Positions 51,124 through 60,268 of a DNA stretch of 64,000 nt are shown piece by piece. The notes beneath the pieces were generated by a model, which saw nothing but the letters and a program-made list of their open reading frames with translations, did no database searches and had not been told where the DNA came from. Source of the DNA: an uncultured Collinsella sp. (lineage in GTDB: Bacteria > Actinomycetota > Coriobacteriia > Coriobacteriales > Coriobacteriaceae); assembly GCA_902494715.1 (NCBI GenBank), contig CABUUJ010000003.1:1-64000 (forward strand). The letters run 5' to 3'. Each line of letters begins with the position of its first letter. Positions within the stretch are counted from its first letter, which is position 1. A program made the position numbers and the translations under genes.

Positions 51124-51842
51124 TCATCACCTTCTTTGGCGCTCGACTCAGCGGTGGTCGCGGCAGCCATGTCAGCGTCAACCGCTGTGGAAACGTCCTC
51201 CCCCTTAGTCCTAGCGACCGCCGGCGCCGGACCAACCTGGATATCCCCGCGCGCCCAATCACCATCGAGCGCACGCGCCACCCAGTGATAGATGGGAATC
51301 GTAAAGAAGATCAGCGCGGCAAAGGGGCCGGCACCAAACAGGAACATCAGCAAAAAGAACAGCAGCCAGCACACGGCCCAATACGGGAACGACTGGAACG
51401 GGCCCTTCACCGGAGTCACGCTGGTCGCACCGGCACCCGTCACCTGAGCCGTCGCCGCATTGGCAGCCTGCGCGCTCCAACTCGCCGCCTGCGCCGCCTT
51501 GGCCGCGGCATCACTCGCCTGTGTTGCCGCCTCGGTGGCGCGCGCCGCTGCCTCATGGGTGCGGGCACGCTCCGCGGCCTCGGCCTCGCGCTGACGGGCG
51601 CGGTCCTCGTTCTCAAATTCGATATCGTCCTCGATCTCGTCACTCGGATTGAGGAGCTCGTCCAAACTCACGCCATAGAGTTTTGCGAGCGAGATCAGGT
51701 TCTCGGTATCGGGCGAGCTCTCCGCACGCTCCCATTTACTGACCGCCTGGCGCGACAGTCCCAGCTTTCGCGCCAACCCTTCTTGGCTAAAACCCTTGCT
51801 GCGACGAAGGTCGGCGAGCCGCTGCGCAGTTTCTACATTCAT
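51120..51842 (-). CDS. XRE-type regulator with membrane segments
   Basis: This 240-residue protein has an N-terminal XRE helix-turn-helix (about 1-60; LRRSKGFSQEGLARKLGLSR, QAVSKWERAESSPD), an acidic/alanine-rich coiled linker (about 70-140) and two membrane segments (about 150-190; YWAVCWLLFFLLMFLFGAG). It is probably a membrane-tethered repressor that reads the envelope through its DUF4097 partner. ATG 51842 has GGAGGAACC upstream; the longer upstream frame is not supported. Confidence 0.87.
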   Translation of the reverse strand: MNVETAQRLADLRRSKGFSQEGLARKLGLSRQAVSKWERAESSPDTENLISLAKLYGVSLDELLNPSDEIEDDIEFENEDRARQREAEAAERARTHEAAARATEAATQASDAAAKAAQAASWSAQAANAATAQVTGAGATSVTPVKGPFQSFPYWAVCWLLFFLLMFLFGAGPFAALIFFTIPIYHWVARALDGDWARGDIQVGPAPAVARTKGEDVSTAVDADMAAATTAESSAKEGDE

Positions 51843-51960
51843 GGTTCCTCCTATGTGATGCCAGCCGTGCCGCCGGACCGTTTTTGTTCTTAAGGCGCCT
51901 TGCACAGTTAAAAATCTATCCGCCACCGCCAAAAGCATGCCACCTATTCTAGTGAGATTT

Positions 51961-51977
51961 TTGACAACCGGCGGTTG
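51961..51977. promoter_or_regulatory. Palindrome over a -35-like TTGACA
   Basis: CAACCG-G-CGGTTG (51965-51977) is a perfect 13-bp palindrome overlapping TTGACA (51961-51966), in the gap between the XRE gene and a divergent methyltransferase. It may be the XRE regulator's operator. Confidence 0.4.
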
Positions 51978-52109
51978 CGGGTGCATATGAGCTGCGGAAA
52001 TGTGTCCAAACAAAGCAATGACCCGTAGCTTGGTTGTCCCCGTTGCGGCGTTAACGGTAGTATGGTCGTACTGTTTATTCCGCACCGCCAACGGAGGGAG
52101 TCCCGCGCC

Positions 52110-52982
52110 GTGAACCGCGATTTCGCCTCATCGCTCATCCAGCTCAACAACACGTTCTATCGCGAGCACTCCGCCTCCTTTTCCGATACGCGTCAGGCCC
52201 CGTGGCCCGGCTGGGTGCGCACCATGGACATTGCGCTCGAACAGCTCGACGTCGCCACGATCGAGCATCCCGTCCGCGTCTTCGACCTTGCCTGCGGCAA
52301 CATGCGCTTCGAGAACTTTGCCGCCGGCGGCACGCTGGCTGCCAAAGGCGTGGACGGCACGAGCCCCTCGGCAGACGCCAGCTGCCCCTTCGAGTTCTAT
52401 GGTGTCGACTCGTGCCAGGACCTGGCCATCGATGCACGCGGCCACGCCCTGCGCATTCCCAACCTGCACTTCCAGGAACTCGACGTACTCGACGCCCTTA
52501 TGAAGCTCAACCCCGCCGAGACACCCGACGTGCTTTTCGACGCCCCGCTCGCCGACATCTCGGTCTGCTTTGGCTTTATGCACCATGTGCCGTCGTGCGA
52601 GTACCGTGTACGCGTACTTGATGCCTTGGTGCGCCAAACGCGCCCGGGTGGCATCATCGCCATCAGTTTTTGGGAGTTTATGAACGACGAGCGCATGGCG
52701 CGCAAGGCCGTTCGCGCCGAAGCCCGCGCCGAGCTCACCCCGCCGTTTGAGGGTTACGATTCCGCGCAGTTTGAAGCCGGCGACCACCTCATTGGCTGGC
52801 AAAACGACCGTCACGCCTACCGTTATTGCCATCACTTTGATGATCAGCAGATCACCGACCTGGTGCGCGGCGTCCGTACGTTCTACAAGAGCGGCGAGGT
52901 CCCCGTGCGCGAGCTTGAGCGTTTCCATGCCGACGGTCGCAGCGGCGAGCTCAACCGCTATGTGATTCTTAAGCGCCTGTAG
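52110..52982 (+). CDS. Class I SAM-dependent methyltransferase
   Basis: This 290-residue protein has the SAM site VFDLACGNMRFENF, the acidic loop FEFYGVDSCQDLA, FGFMHHVPSCEYR (motif IV-like) and ALVRQTRPGGIIAISFWEF. The target is unknown; overall it resembles the Trm9-like/UbiE group. The start is GTG 52110, with GGAGGGAG upstream; an ATG at 52062 lacks a ribosome site. It is followed by trmB on the same strand. Confidence 0.8.
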   Translation: MNRDFASSLIQLNNTFYREHSASFSDTRQAPWPGWVRTMDIALEQLDVATIEHPVRVFDLACGNMRFENFAAGGTLAAKGVDGTSPSADASCPFEFYGVDSCQDLAIDARGHALRIPNLHFQELDVLDALMKLNPAETPDVLFDAPLADISVCFGFMHHVPSCEYRVRVLDALVRQTRPGGIIAISFWEFMNDERMARKAVRAEARAELTPPFEGYDSAQFEAGDHLIGWQNDRHAYRYCHHFDDQQITDLVRGVRTFYKSGEVPVRELERFHADGRSGELNRYVILKRL

Positions 52983-53100
52983 GCATTGACGACTCGTCGC
53001 CGAGCCGCACCGCAACTTTCGGGCACATTGCGCCCACCCTTTTTCAACCCATTGACGGAACGTGCAGCTATGCGTTCCATACTTATGACCAAGGAGCCTC

Positions 53101-53940
53101 ATGGGAGCCGTCCACGTTCGCACGCCTAAGAACTTTGTGCTCGAGGAGCGCCTGGAGCGCTACGCCGATGCGATTGAGACGAACCCCGAGGCCTATGCCG
53201 GAGATTGGCGCAAGGCCTGTGCGCCAGCTGGCAGCAAGCCCTTCGAACACCTTCACCTTGATCTTGGCTGTGGCAAGGGAACGTACCTTGTAGAGCGCGC
53301 GGCCCACGAGCCAAACACCCTCTTTATCGGCATGGACCAGGAGCCCATCTGCATCGCCTATGCCGCACAGAAAATCTGCGAGCAGGAGCTATCCAACGCA
53401 CTCGTCCTGCCCCGAGGCGCCGCATCGCTGCCGCAGCTGTTTGCCGCAGGCGAGCTCAATGCCATCACCATTAACTTTCCCACGCCGCAGCCCAAGGCCA
53501 AGTACGCCAAAAAACGACTCGTCCATGTCGACCATCTAATGCTCTATCGCTCGCTCTTTGCAGCCGACGCCACCGTCACGCTGCGCACCGACAGCAAGCC
53601 ATTGCGCGACTACGCCCTGGGGCAGTTTGCCGCGGCCGGCTACGACACGCTTTGGGTAAGTGACGACGTACGCCGCGACCATCCCGAGCATCCCGAGACC
53701 GAATATGAATGCCGCACGCGCGAGATGGGCGCCGTCGTCTATGGCATTTGCGCCACACCCGGTGCGCAGCCAACCGACGAACAGCTCACGGCGGGCCGCA
53801 TGCAGGAGCAAAGCCTTGCCTGCTACCTGCCCGATAACCTCGATGAGCTCACCTATGTACCCCTGGGCATGGAAGAGGCCGTCGAGAACTTTAGAAACCG
53901 TGCCCGGAAAGGCAAGAAGCGCCTGCCTCAGGAACGCTAG
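53101..53940 (+). CDS. trmB: tRNA (guanine-N7-)-methyltransferase
   Basis: This 279-residue enzyme methylates G46 of tRNA using SAM. It has HLDLGCGKGTYLVERA, FIGMDQEPICIAYAA and INFPTPQPKAKYAKKRLVH, the TrmB tRNA-binding loop in a variant form (the usual DPWPKKRH is TPQPKAKYAKKR), and LRTDSKPLRDYAL. It is somewhat longer than E. coli TrmB at the C-terminus. AAGGAG precedes ATG 53101. It lies downstream of an unrelated methyltransferase. Confidence 0.85.
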   Translation: MGAVHVRTPKNFVLEERLERYADAIETNPEAYAGDWRKACAPAGSKPFEHLHLDLGCGKGTYLVERAAHEPNTLFIGMDQEPICIAYAAQKICEQELSNALVLPRGAASLPQLFAAGELNAITINFPTPQPKAKYAKKRLVHVDHLMLYRSLFAADATVTLRTDSKPLRDYALGQFAAAGYDTLWVSDDVRRDHPEHPETEYECRTREMGAVVYGICATPGAQPTDEQLTAGRMQEQSLACYLPDNLDELTYVPLGMEEAVENFRNRARKGKKRLPQER

Positions 53941-54038
53941 CACCGCACGCCCATTTCCTGCATTTTCTCGCGCGCTGCCGCTCCGCGCCGCCGCTACGCC
54001 ATAATAGTTGGCGGACAATCGCGAGAGAAAGCAAACAC

Positions 54039-56720
54039 ATGGCACAGACCACGACAGATACCGCCGCCAGCACCGTCTCCGGCGCCGGCGCCGCCAGCTC
54101 ATTCTCGGGCGGCACGGGAACCGAAGCCGAGTTTGGCTCGCTCGGCGCGCTCTCCCCCACCTGGTGGGAGCCCGAGGATGGCAGTGAGCCCGAGCCATGG
54201 CTCACGCCCGACCAGGCCTTCGAGCGTTTCTTTGAATGGACGAGCGATCGCGGTATTGAACTGTGGGATCACCAAGAAGAGGCCCTCATGGACCTGGCAG
54301 CCGGCGATCACGTCATCTTAGGCACACCGACCGGATCGGGTAAATCGCTCGTCGCGCTGGGTATGCTCTTTATGGGCATGGCGCAGGGTAAGCGTTGTTA
54401 TTACACGGCCCCCATCAAGGCCCTGGTCAGCGAAAAGTTCTTCGACCTTGTGCAGGTGCTCGGCCGCGATAACGTCGGCATGATCACCGGCGACACGCAT
54501 ATCAACACCAAGGCACCCGTCATCTGCTGCACGGCCGAAATCCTTGCTAACGATGCGCTGCGCGAGGGTGAGGACGCCGATGTGGGCTGCGTGGCCATGG
54601 ATGAGTTCCACTACTTTGCCGACCCCGACCGCGGTTGGGCCTGGCAGGTGCCGCTGCTCACCCTGCCCCACACGCAGTTTATGCTCATGAGCGCCACGCT
54701 CGGCGATGTCACTGCCATCGCCGCCTCACTCGAGGAGCACACCGGCGCTGCTTGCGACTTGGTTGTCGACGCCCCGCGTCCTGTTCCGCTGAGCTACGAC
54801 TATGTGACGACCTCCCTCGAGGGCACCGTCGAGCTCGCCATGCGCCGTGGCGAGGCCCCGCTCTATATCGTGCACTTTAGCCAGGATGCCGCCCTTGCGA
54901 CGGCGCAGTCGCTCGCCAATTTTGGCATCGCCAGCAAGGCGCAGCGCGAGGCCATTAAGGAAGCTGCCAAAGGCACGAGCTTCTCCACGGCCTTTGGCAA
55001 GATTCTTAAGCGCTTGCTCGGATGCGGCGTCGGCGTGCACCATGCTGGCATGTTGCCGCGCTATCGTCTGCTGGTCGAGCGCTTGGCACAACAGGGCCTG
55101 TTGCCCGTCATCTGCGGCACCGATACGCTCGGCGTCGGCATCAACGTACCCATCCACACCGTGGTACTCACCGCGCTCACCAAGTTCGACGGCTACAAGA
55201 TGCGTCGTCTGCGCGCCCGCGAGTTTCATCAGATTGCCGGTCGCGCCGGCCGCTCGGGCTTCGATACCGAGGGCATGGTGATTGCCGAGGCACCCGAGCA
55301 CGAGATCGAGAATGCCAAGCTTATGGCCAAAGCGGGCGACGACCCCAAAAAACTCCGTAAGATTAAAAAGAAGAAGGCACCCGAGGGCTTTGTCACCTGG
55401 AATAAGCAGACCTTTGAGCGCCTGATCGAGACGCAGCCAGAAACGCTCAAGCCGCGCCTGCGCATCACGCACTCCATGGTGATTAGCGTGGTCGAGCAGG
55501 GCGGCGATGCGCGAGCCCGCGTGCACGACCTCATCGAGACAAGCCTGCAAACGCCCGAGGAAAAGGCCAAGCTCGAGGTTCGCGCCGACGAAATCTTCGC
55601 CACGCTCATCGATTCCGGCGTCGTCGTGCGCGCCGAGGTGCCGCCCGCACCCGATGCCCCGGCTGACGCCGCACCAGACATCGACTATGCGCTGACGGTC
55701 GATCTGCCCGAGGACTTCGCGCTCGATCAGCCGCTCTCGCCGTTCTTGCTTGCCGCGTTGGAGCTGCTCGATCCCGAGAGCGAGACCTATACCATGGACT
55801 TAATCTCAATGGTCGAGGCAACGCTCGAGGATCCCAAGCAGGTGCTGCGCGCACAGGAGCGCGCAGCACGCGATCGCGCTATGGCCGAGATGAAGGCCGA
55901 CGGCATCGAATATGAGGAGCGTCTGGAGCGCATTCAAGACGTCACGTACGAAAAGCCGCTCGAGAATTTGCTCGACGCCGCTTTTGACAAGTACTGCCAG
56001 GAAGTACCCTGGGCAAACGACTATCAGCTCTCTCCCAAGAGCGTTCTGCGCGATATGCTGGAAAGCGCGAGCGATTTTAAGGGCTACATTCAAAAGCTCG
56101 GCATCGCCCGCTCCGAGGGTATTTTGCTGCGCTACCTGGCAGAGGCCTACCGTTCGCTCGACCGCACCGTACCCATCGAGAAGCGCGACGAGCGCCTGCG
56201 CGACATTATCTCGTGGCTGGGCTTTGTGGTGCGCTCGGTCGACTCGAGCCTGGTGGACGAGTGGGAGAACGCTGGCAACCCGGCAGCCCTCGACACCACG
56301 CCGCCGCAGGGCATCGACGAGGTCGTGGCGGACCGCCGCGGCTGCACGCTGTTGGTGCGCAACGCGCTCTTCCGCCGCGTGACCCTTGCCGCCCGCGAGC
56401 ACGTTCGCGACCTGGGCGAGCTCGACGACGACTGGGGCATGAGCGAGATCCGCTGGCAAAAAGCACTCGACGCTTACCACGAGCAGCACGAGGAAATCCT
56501 CACCGACGGAGATGCCCGCAGCGCCGCGATGTTTTCCATCGATGAGTCCGACGAGAAGACCGCGCACGTATGGCACGTGCACCAGATCTTTGCCGACGAG
56601 GATGGCGACCACGACTTTGGCATCATGGGCGATGTCGATCTGGACGCCACGCAAGACGGCGGCGAGGTCATCTTCAAAAACTACCGCGTCGGCTTTATCG
56701 AGGACCTGCTCGAGGACTAG
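54039..56720 (+). CDS. HelY/Ski2-like RNA helicase with DUF3516
   Basis: This 893-residue SF2 helicase has Walker A LGTPTGSGKS, DEFH in AMDEFHYFADP, motif III MSATLGD, and QIAGRAGRSGFDTEG, in the Ski2/Mtr4-related layout of actinobacterial HelY. The C-terminal half is the DUF3516 region (long, acidic: SPKSVLRDMLESASDFKGYI and WGMSEIRWQKAL). Likely roles are RNA or ribosome processing. It has a disordered N-terminal 40 residues. The terminator follows 22 bases later. Confidence 0.88.
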   Translation: MAQTTTDTAASTVSGAGAASSFSGGTGTEAEFGSLGALSPTWWEPEDGSEPEPWLTPDQAFERFFEWTSDRGIELWDHQEEALMDLAAGDHVILGTPTGSGKSLVALGMLFMGMAQGKRCYYTAPIKALVSEKFFDLVQVLGRDNVGMITGDTHINTKAPVICCTAEILANDALREGEDADVGCVAMDEFHYFADPDRGWAWQVPLLTLPHTQFMLMSATLGDVTAIAASLEEHTGAACDLVVDAPRPVPLSYDYVTTSLEGTVELAMRRGEAPLYIVHFSQDAALATAQSLANFGIASKAQREAIKEAAKGTSFSTAFGKILKRLLGCGVGVHHAGMLPRYRLLVERLAQQGLLPVICGTDTLGVGINVPIHTVVLTALTKFDGYKMRRLRAREFHQIAGRAGRSGFDTEGMVIAEAPEHEIENAKLMAKAGDDPKKLRKIKKKKAPEGFVTWNKQTFERLIETQPETLKPRLRITHSMVISVVEQGGDARARVHDLIETSLQTPEEKAKLEVRADEIFATLIDSGVVVRAEVPPAPDAPADAAPDIDYALTVDLPEDFALDQPLSPFLLAALELLDPESETYTMDLISMVEATLEDPKQVLRAQERAARDRAMAEMKADGIEYEERLERIQDVTYEKPLENLLDAAFDKYCQEVPWANDYQLSPKSVLRDMLESASDFKGYIQKLGIARSEGILLRYLAEAYRSLDRTVPIEKRDERLRDIISWLGFVVRSVDSSLVDEWENAGNPAALDTTPPQGIDEVVADRRGCTLLVRNALFRRVTLAAREHVRDLGELDDDWGMSEIRWQKALDAYHEQHEEILTDGDARSAAMFSIDESDEKTAHVWHVHQIFADEDGDHDFGIMGDVDLDATQDGGEVIFKNYRVGFIEDLLED

Positions 56721-56741
56721 CCGAACATACTGGAGCGAAAC

Positions 56742-56781
56742 AAGCGGGGCCGTTGGCAATATCGCCAGCGGCCCCGCTTTT
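56742..56781. terminator. Terminator shared by helicase and DUF2130 genes
   Basis: AAGCGGGGCCGTTGGC and GCCAGCGGCCCCGCTT form a 16-bp stem with one wobble and a 6-base loop, followed by TT on the plus strand. It lies between two converging genes. Confidence 0.85.
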
Positions 56782-56798
56782 GCACTATCTGCTATGCC

Positions 56799-58556
56799 TT
56801 ACTCGGCATCCTCGACCTCATATGAATCCGCCTCGGCGGGCTCATCGTTTGTCTCCGTCGCAGCCCCGCGCGCCTCGTCAAACGCCGCCTTCATGGTCTT
56901 GTTGCCCCATGTGAGCTTGCGAATGGTAAGATCGTCGGCTTTCTTGTTGGCAAGGCGCAGATTGTTCTCGGAGGACAGCAACGCCTCCTTGGTTTTCTGC
57001 AGATGGCTAATCGTCTTGTCGATCTCATCGATTGCCGTTTGGAACTTGCGACTCGCGATCTCGCAGTTGCGGCCGAAATCGTTCTTGAACTTTTCCATCT
57101 TGGCTTCGAAGTTCGTGACGTCGATATTCTGCTGCTTGTACTCCGCCAGCTCCTGCTTATAGCGCAGCGAACCCATGGCGGCGTTGCGAAGAAGTGTAAT
57201 CATGGGAATGAAAAACTGTGGGCGAATCACGTACATCTTCTCGTAGCGATAGCTCACGTCGACTATCCCTGCGTTATAGAGCTCGCTCTCGGGCTCGAGT
57301 AGCGTGCAGAGCACCGCGTACTCACAGCCTTTCTGGCGACGATCGTGATCGAGCTTCTTAAAGAAGTCCTCGTTTTTGTGCTTGGTCGCAGTCTCGTCGT
57401 TCTCGTTTTTCATCTCGAACATAATCGAAATGACCTCGTTGCCGCTCGCGTCGCACTCGCGGAAGATAAAGTCGCCCTTGGTACCCTCGGACGCATCGTT
57501 GTCTTTCTCGAAGTACGCGTTAGGAAACGCCGTCATGCGCAGACGGTTAAACTCGGTCTCGCAGTGCTGCTCGAGCGACTCGCCCACCATCTTGGTGGAC
57601 AGGCGGACCTTCATGTCCTTAAGGCGCTCAATCTCTTCATCCTTGTAGCGAATCAGGTCATCGCTCGCACGCTTGGCCTGCGCAAGCTCGAGCTCGTGTG
57701 CCGCCTTGGCCTGCTCCTCGCGAGAATCGCGCACTGCCAGCTCGCTCGTCAGTTTGGCACGTGCCTCATCGCGCTCACGCTCCGCCGCGGCGACCGCCTC
57801 TGACAGGTTCATTTTTGCCATCAGTTCCTGCTCGCGCAGCTGGGCACGCAGGCCCTCGGCCTCTTGCTCGGACTGAGCCTTTGCGGCGGAGAACTTCTCT
57901 TGCACCTTCGCGCGATAGTCAGTAAGCGCGCGCTCGGCCTCGCTGCGAGCGGCATCGAGCTCACGCTGCGACTCTGCCGCGGCAGCGGCAAGCGCCATCT
58001 CCTGGGCCTTGTCCGCCGCGGCAAGCCTGGCCTGCAGCTCGGCAATCTGAGCATCACGTGCAGCCAAATCGTTTTGAGCAGCATTGCGCGCCACCGACTC
58101 GACGAGCTTGGCTTCGTCATCTTTGCGCTCCAGCTGCGCACGCAAATTGTCGATTTCTCGCTGAAGCTCGGCGTTTTCCTTTTGAGCATCGGCACGGGCC
58201 TCAACCGCCGCGCGCTGACTTGCGCTCTCGCGCTCTGTGGCAGCGCCCTCGAGCTTGGCGCGCAGCTCGGCAAGCTCAGCGTCGCGCTTGGCAACCTCTT
58301 GTGCCAGCTTCTGCTCCGCGGCGTTCTTCTGCTCGACAAGTTGAGCGTTGCGCTGAGAATCTGCCTTTTGCAAGGCAGCCGTCGAACGCGAGCGCTCAAG
58401 CTCCAGCGCCTGCTCGCCCTCGCGCTGGACTGCCTTCACACGCTCATCCAGGTCGCGCGAAAACTCGGCATTGCGCACTTGCTTGACGATGTCCGCATAG
58501 CCAGACGCATCGACCTTAAAAACTTCGCCACAATGCGGGCACTTGATCTCGTTCAT
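56799..58556 (-). CDS. DUF2130 coiled-coil protein
   Basis: This 585-residue protein starts with [11 protein letters not shown], a zinc-ribbon-like knuckle. A very long coiled coil follows (about residues 25-330, dense in Ala, Glu and Lys), then the conserved DUF2130 domain (about 330-520; [51 protein letters not shown]). That segment resembles restriction-endonuclease-like folds in spacing. Its function is not known. An acidic C-terminal tail ends the chain. Confidence 0.83.
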   Translation of the reverse strand: MNEIKCPHCGEVFKVDASGYADIVKQVRNAEFSRDLDERVKAVQREGEQALELERSRSTAALQKADSQRNAQLVEQKNAAEQKLAQEVAKRDAELAELRAKLEGAATERESASQRAAVEARADAQKENAELQREIDNLRAQLERKDDEAKLVESVARNAAQNDLAARDAQIAELQARLAAADKAQEMALAAAAAESQRELDAARSEAERALTDYRAKVQEKFSAAKAQSEQEAEGLRAQLREQELMAKMNLSEAVAAAERERDEARAKLTSELAVRDSREEQAKAAHELELAQAKRASDDLIRYKDEEIERLKDMKVRLSTKMVGESLEQHCETEFNRLRMTAFPNAYFEKDNDASEGTKGDFIFRECDASGNEVISIMFEMKNENDETATKHKNEDFFKKLDHDRRQKGCEYAVLCTLLEPESELYNAGIVDVSYRYEKMYVIRPQFFIPMITLLRNAAMGSLRYKQELAEYKQQNIDVTNFEAKMEKFKNDFGRNCEIASRKFQTAIDEIDKTISHLQKTKEALLSSENNLRLANKKADDLTIRKLTWGNKTMKAAFDEARGAATETNDEPAEADSYEVEDAE

Positions 58557-58652
58557 AGCAGCTCCTCGATGGACGCAAATTTCAACCGCTTACACTCTAC
58601 CGCGCCGCACGGACAAAAAAGACGCCGCCGCCATAATAGCAACAGCGCCAGA

Positions 58653-58687
58653 ACCACCACAAAGGTGCCTGTCCCCTTTGTGGCGGT
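58653..58687. repeat. Hairpin with TGCCTGTCC loop
   Basis: ACCACCACAAAGG and CCTTTGTGGCGGT pair with one wobble around the loop TGCCTGTCC. This shares GTCCC/GGGAC with repeats elsewhere in the window. It lies between the phosphoesterase and DUF2130 genes. Confidence 0.6.
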
Positions 58688-58706
58688 TTGTGTGACGGTT
58701 CGAGAA

Positions 58707-59252
58707 TTACAGTCCAAAGAAGCTCAAGATCTGGTCTCGGCTTACGGGCTTGTACTCGTTGGCGTCGAGGCCCACATCGTAGCGATAAATGGGGCGCTCG
58801 CGATCGCAGTTGCGCGCGTTGGTGCGGTCTCCCCTGCTGTGGATATGCCCGTGCAGCATGATGGCGCCACGCGCCTTGCCATTCCAGCTGAGCATGGGGT
58901 AATGGCTCAACACCAGGCGATGGCCCTTGGCATAGCCGGGAGCAATCTCCAGGTAATCACGCACGTCTTCCCAGATTTGGGGCGCAGCTGGATCTTCCCA
59001 GTCACCGTCATGGTTGCCACGGATGAGCGTTACGTTCTGACATTCGATGCGCTCGCGCAGGCGCACAGCATCCGCCAGGGGCAAACGATAGGTAAAGTCT
59101 CCCAAGATATAGAGACGGTCGTCCGCCGCCACGCACTCATTCACGGCATCGATGACCTTGCGGTTCATCTCCTCGACCGAATCAAACGGCCGATCCATAT
59201 CGTGCAAGATATTCGTATCGCCCAGGTGCAGGTCGGCGGTAAACCACATCAT
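58707..59252 (-). CDS. Metallophosphoesterase
   Basis: This 181-residue calcineurin-like phosphoesterase has all five motifs: TADLHLGDTN, ILGDFTY, RGNHDGD, LSHYPML and LHGHIHSRGD. The size matches small single-domain hydrolases often called nucleic-acid or phosphatidyl phosphodiesterases; the substrate is unknown. GAGGG precedes two adjacent ATGs (59252 and 59249). It lies downstream of the HIRAN genes on the same strand. Confidence 0.87.
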   Translation of the reverse strand: MMWFTADLHLGDTNILHDMDRPFDSVEEMNRKVIDAVNECVAADDRLYILGDFTYRLPLADAVRLRERIECQNVTLIRGNHDGDWEDPAAPQIWEDVRDYLEIAPGYAKGHRLVLSHYPMLSWNGKARGAIMLHGHIHSRGDRTNARNCDRERPIYRYDVGLDANEYKPVSRDQILSFFGL

Positions 59253-59318
59253 CGTCTATGCCCTCATTTCGCAACGCGTCAAACTCGTGCTAAGTATACA
59301 GACACAGCGATACGGCGG

Positions 59319-59498
59319 TTAGCCAAAGAGCCCGCCGAACGGGCCGCGGCTGCGTTTGTCTTGCTTTTTCGAAGCGTCACCCTGAGTTTTCTTGTCCCGC
59401 CGTTTCTTACGGTCCTGTTCCAGATCATCGTCGTCGAGCAGCAGATCCCACTCAAACGGATCATCCGTCAAATCGAACAGGTCATCGTCGTCAAACAT
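59319..59498 (-). CDS. Small acidic/basic protein downstream of HIRAN
   Basis: This 59-residue protein begins MFDDDDLFDLTDDPFEWDLL and switches to a lysine/arginine-rich half (DRKKRRDKKTQ) ending in GPFGGLFG. It has no membrane segment. GGGAGG precedes ATG 59498. It starts 18 bases after the HIRAN stop, so the two are probably cotranscribed. I cannot give a function; the charge split suggests a disordered binding peptide. Confidence 0.6.
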   Translation of the reverse strand: MFDDDDLFDLTDDPFEWDLLLDDDDLEQDRKKRRDKKTQGDASKKQDKRSRGPFGGLFG

Positions 59499-59516
59499 GG
59501 CAGCCTCCCTTACCAA

Positions 59517-59843
59517 TTAGCGGGCATCCACCACATAGAGGCCAACGCGCACCTGGTGCCACGGGCTGCGCTCGGGGGCAACCTGTTGCACGCGGGCCTC
59601 AAACACGTCCTTGTGGCCGTAATACATCATCAAGGACAGTGGGCCGACCTCGTTTCCCGGAACGTAGCCAAGTTTGGTCTTACCATAGTAGATCGCAACT
59701 GCCTCGGGGTCATGGGGATTATCGCGCTCGGCACACAGCGTCAGTTTATCGCCCGCTTTAAGATCGCCCAAGACCAAGGCGCCATCGGTATACTGAAATC
59801 CTGCAATGTGAAATGACAGAAGAACACGCGAAGGCTCGTACAT
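59517..59843 (-). CDS. HIRAN domain protein
   Basis: This 108-residue protein is essentially one HIRAN domain (LSFHIAGFQYTDGALVLGDL, CAERDNPHDPEAVAIYYGKT, KLGYVPGNEVGPLSLMM). HIRAN domains bind single-stranded 3' DNA ends or damaged DNA in helicases such as HLTF; here it stands alone, as in many Actinobacteria. GAGGAG precedes ATG 59843. It lies upstream of the small acidic protein and the phosphoesterase. Confidence 0.82.
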   Translation of the reverse strand: MYEPSRVLLSFHIAGFQYTDGALVLGDLKAGDKLTLCAERDNPHDPEAVAIYYGKTKLGYVPGNEVGPLSLMMYYGHKDVFEARVQQVAPERSPWHQVRVGLYVVDAR

Positions 59844-59956
59844 AGCAGCTCCTCTAACGGCCGGATAAACCGGTGTGTAACCTTATTGAGAAGTCTACGG
59901 TCCCGTGCGGACACAAATACATCCTGTCTGCGTCCTTCAATCGTTTGCCTCAACGC

Positions 59957-59985
59957 TTGCGCGACAGAACGCTTGCAGATAAGAT
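59957..59985 (+). promoter_or_regulatory. Sigma-70-type promoter antisense to the 27-codon peptide
   Basis: TTGCGC (59957-59962), exactly 17 bases and TAAGAT (59980-59985) make a good plus-strand promoter with start near 59992. No plus-strand gene follows, so the transcript would cross the peptide gene and end near the hairpin at 60228-60260. Confidence 0.5.
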
Positions 59986-60079
59986 AGGAACACGGATGGC
60001 ACCCGTTGCCGCGGGTCTTGCCAACTCCGATACACGTTTTCATCGTGAGAAGTGGCCGTCTTCGCTTACGCGGGGGCGG

Positions 60080-60163
60080 CTATTTCATTCGGCCGATAAA
60101 CAGACCGAGTTCGATAGCCGCAATCAACAACGCCAATAACGAAATAACATCGCTTACGTTCAT
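60080..60163 (-). CDS. 27-residue hydrophobic membrane peptide (toxin-like)
   Basis: The frame begins MNVSDVISLL, has one membrane-spanning run of Leu/Ala/Ile and ends GLFIGRMK, then TAG. GAAGGG lies 8 bases before ATG 60163. A short N-terminus, one membrane helix and a basic end match the holin-like or Fst/TxpA-type toxins of type I toxin-antitoxin pairs. A plus-strand promoter at 59957-59985 would make an antisense RNA covering it. Homology is not shown; the similarity is of form only. Confidence 0.55.
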   Translation of the reverse strand: MNVSDVISLLALLIAAIELGLFIGRMK

Positions 60164-60227
60164 ACCAAATCCCTTCTAAAGGGAGTTGGCCCATCCGTGC
60201 TCCATAACAGTAGTCTAACGCAAAATG

Positions 60228-60260
60228 CAGGTAATAGGAACACTTGTTCGTATTACCTGC
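60228..60260. terminator. Bidirectional terminator next to ALDH and the peptide gene
   Basis: GCAGGTAATA and TATTACCTGC are exact complements, with an inner GAACA/TGTTC pair. A T run follows on both sides (CCCTTTTC on plus, ATTTTGCG on minus). It ends the aldehyde dehydrogenase transcript and could end the antisense RNA. Confidence 0.75.
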
Positions 60261-60268
60261 GCCCTTTT

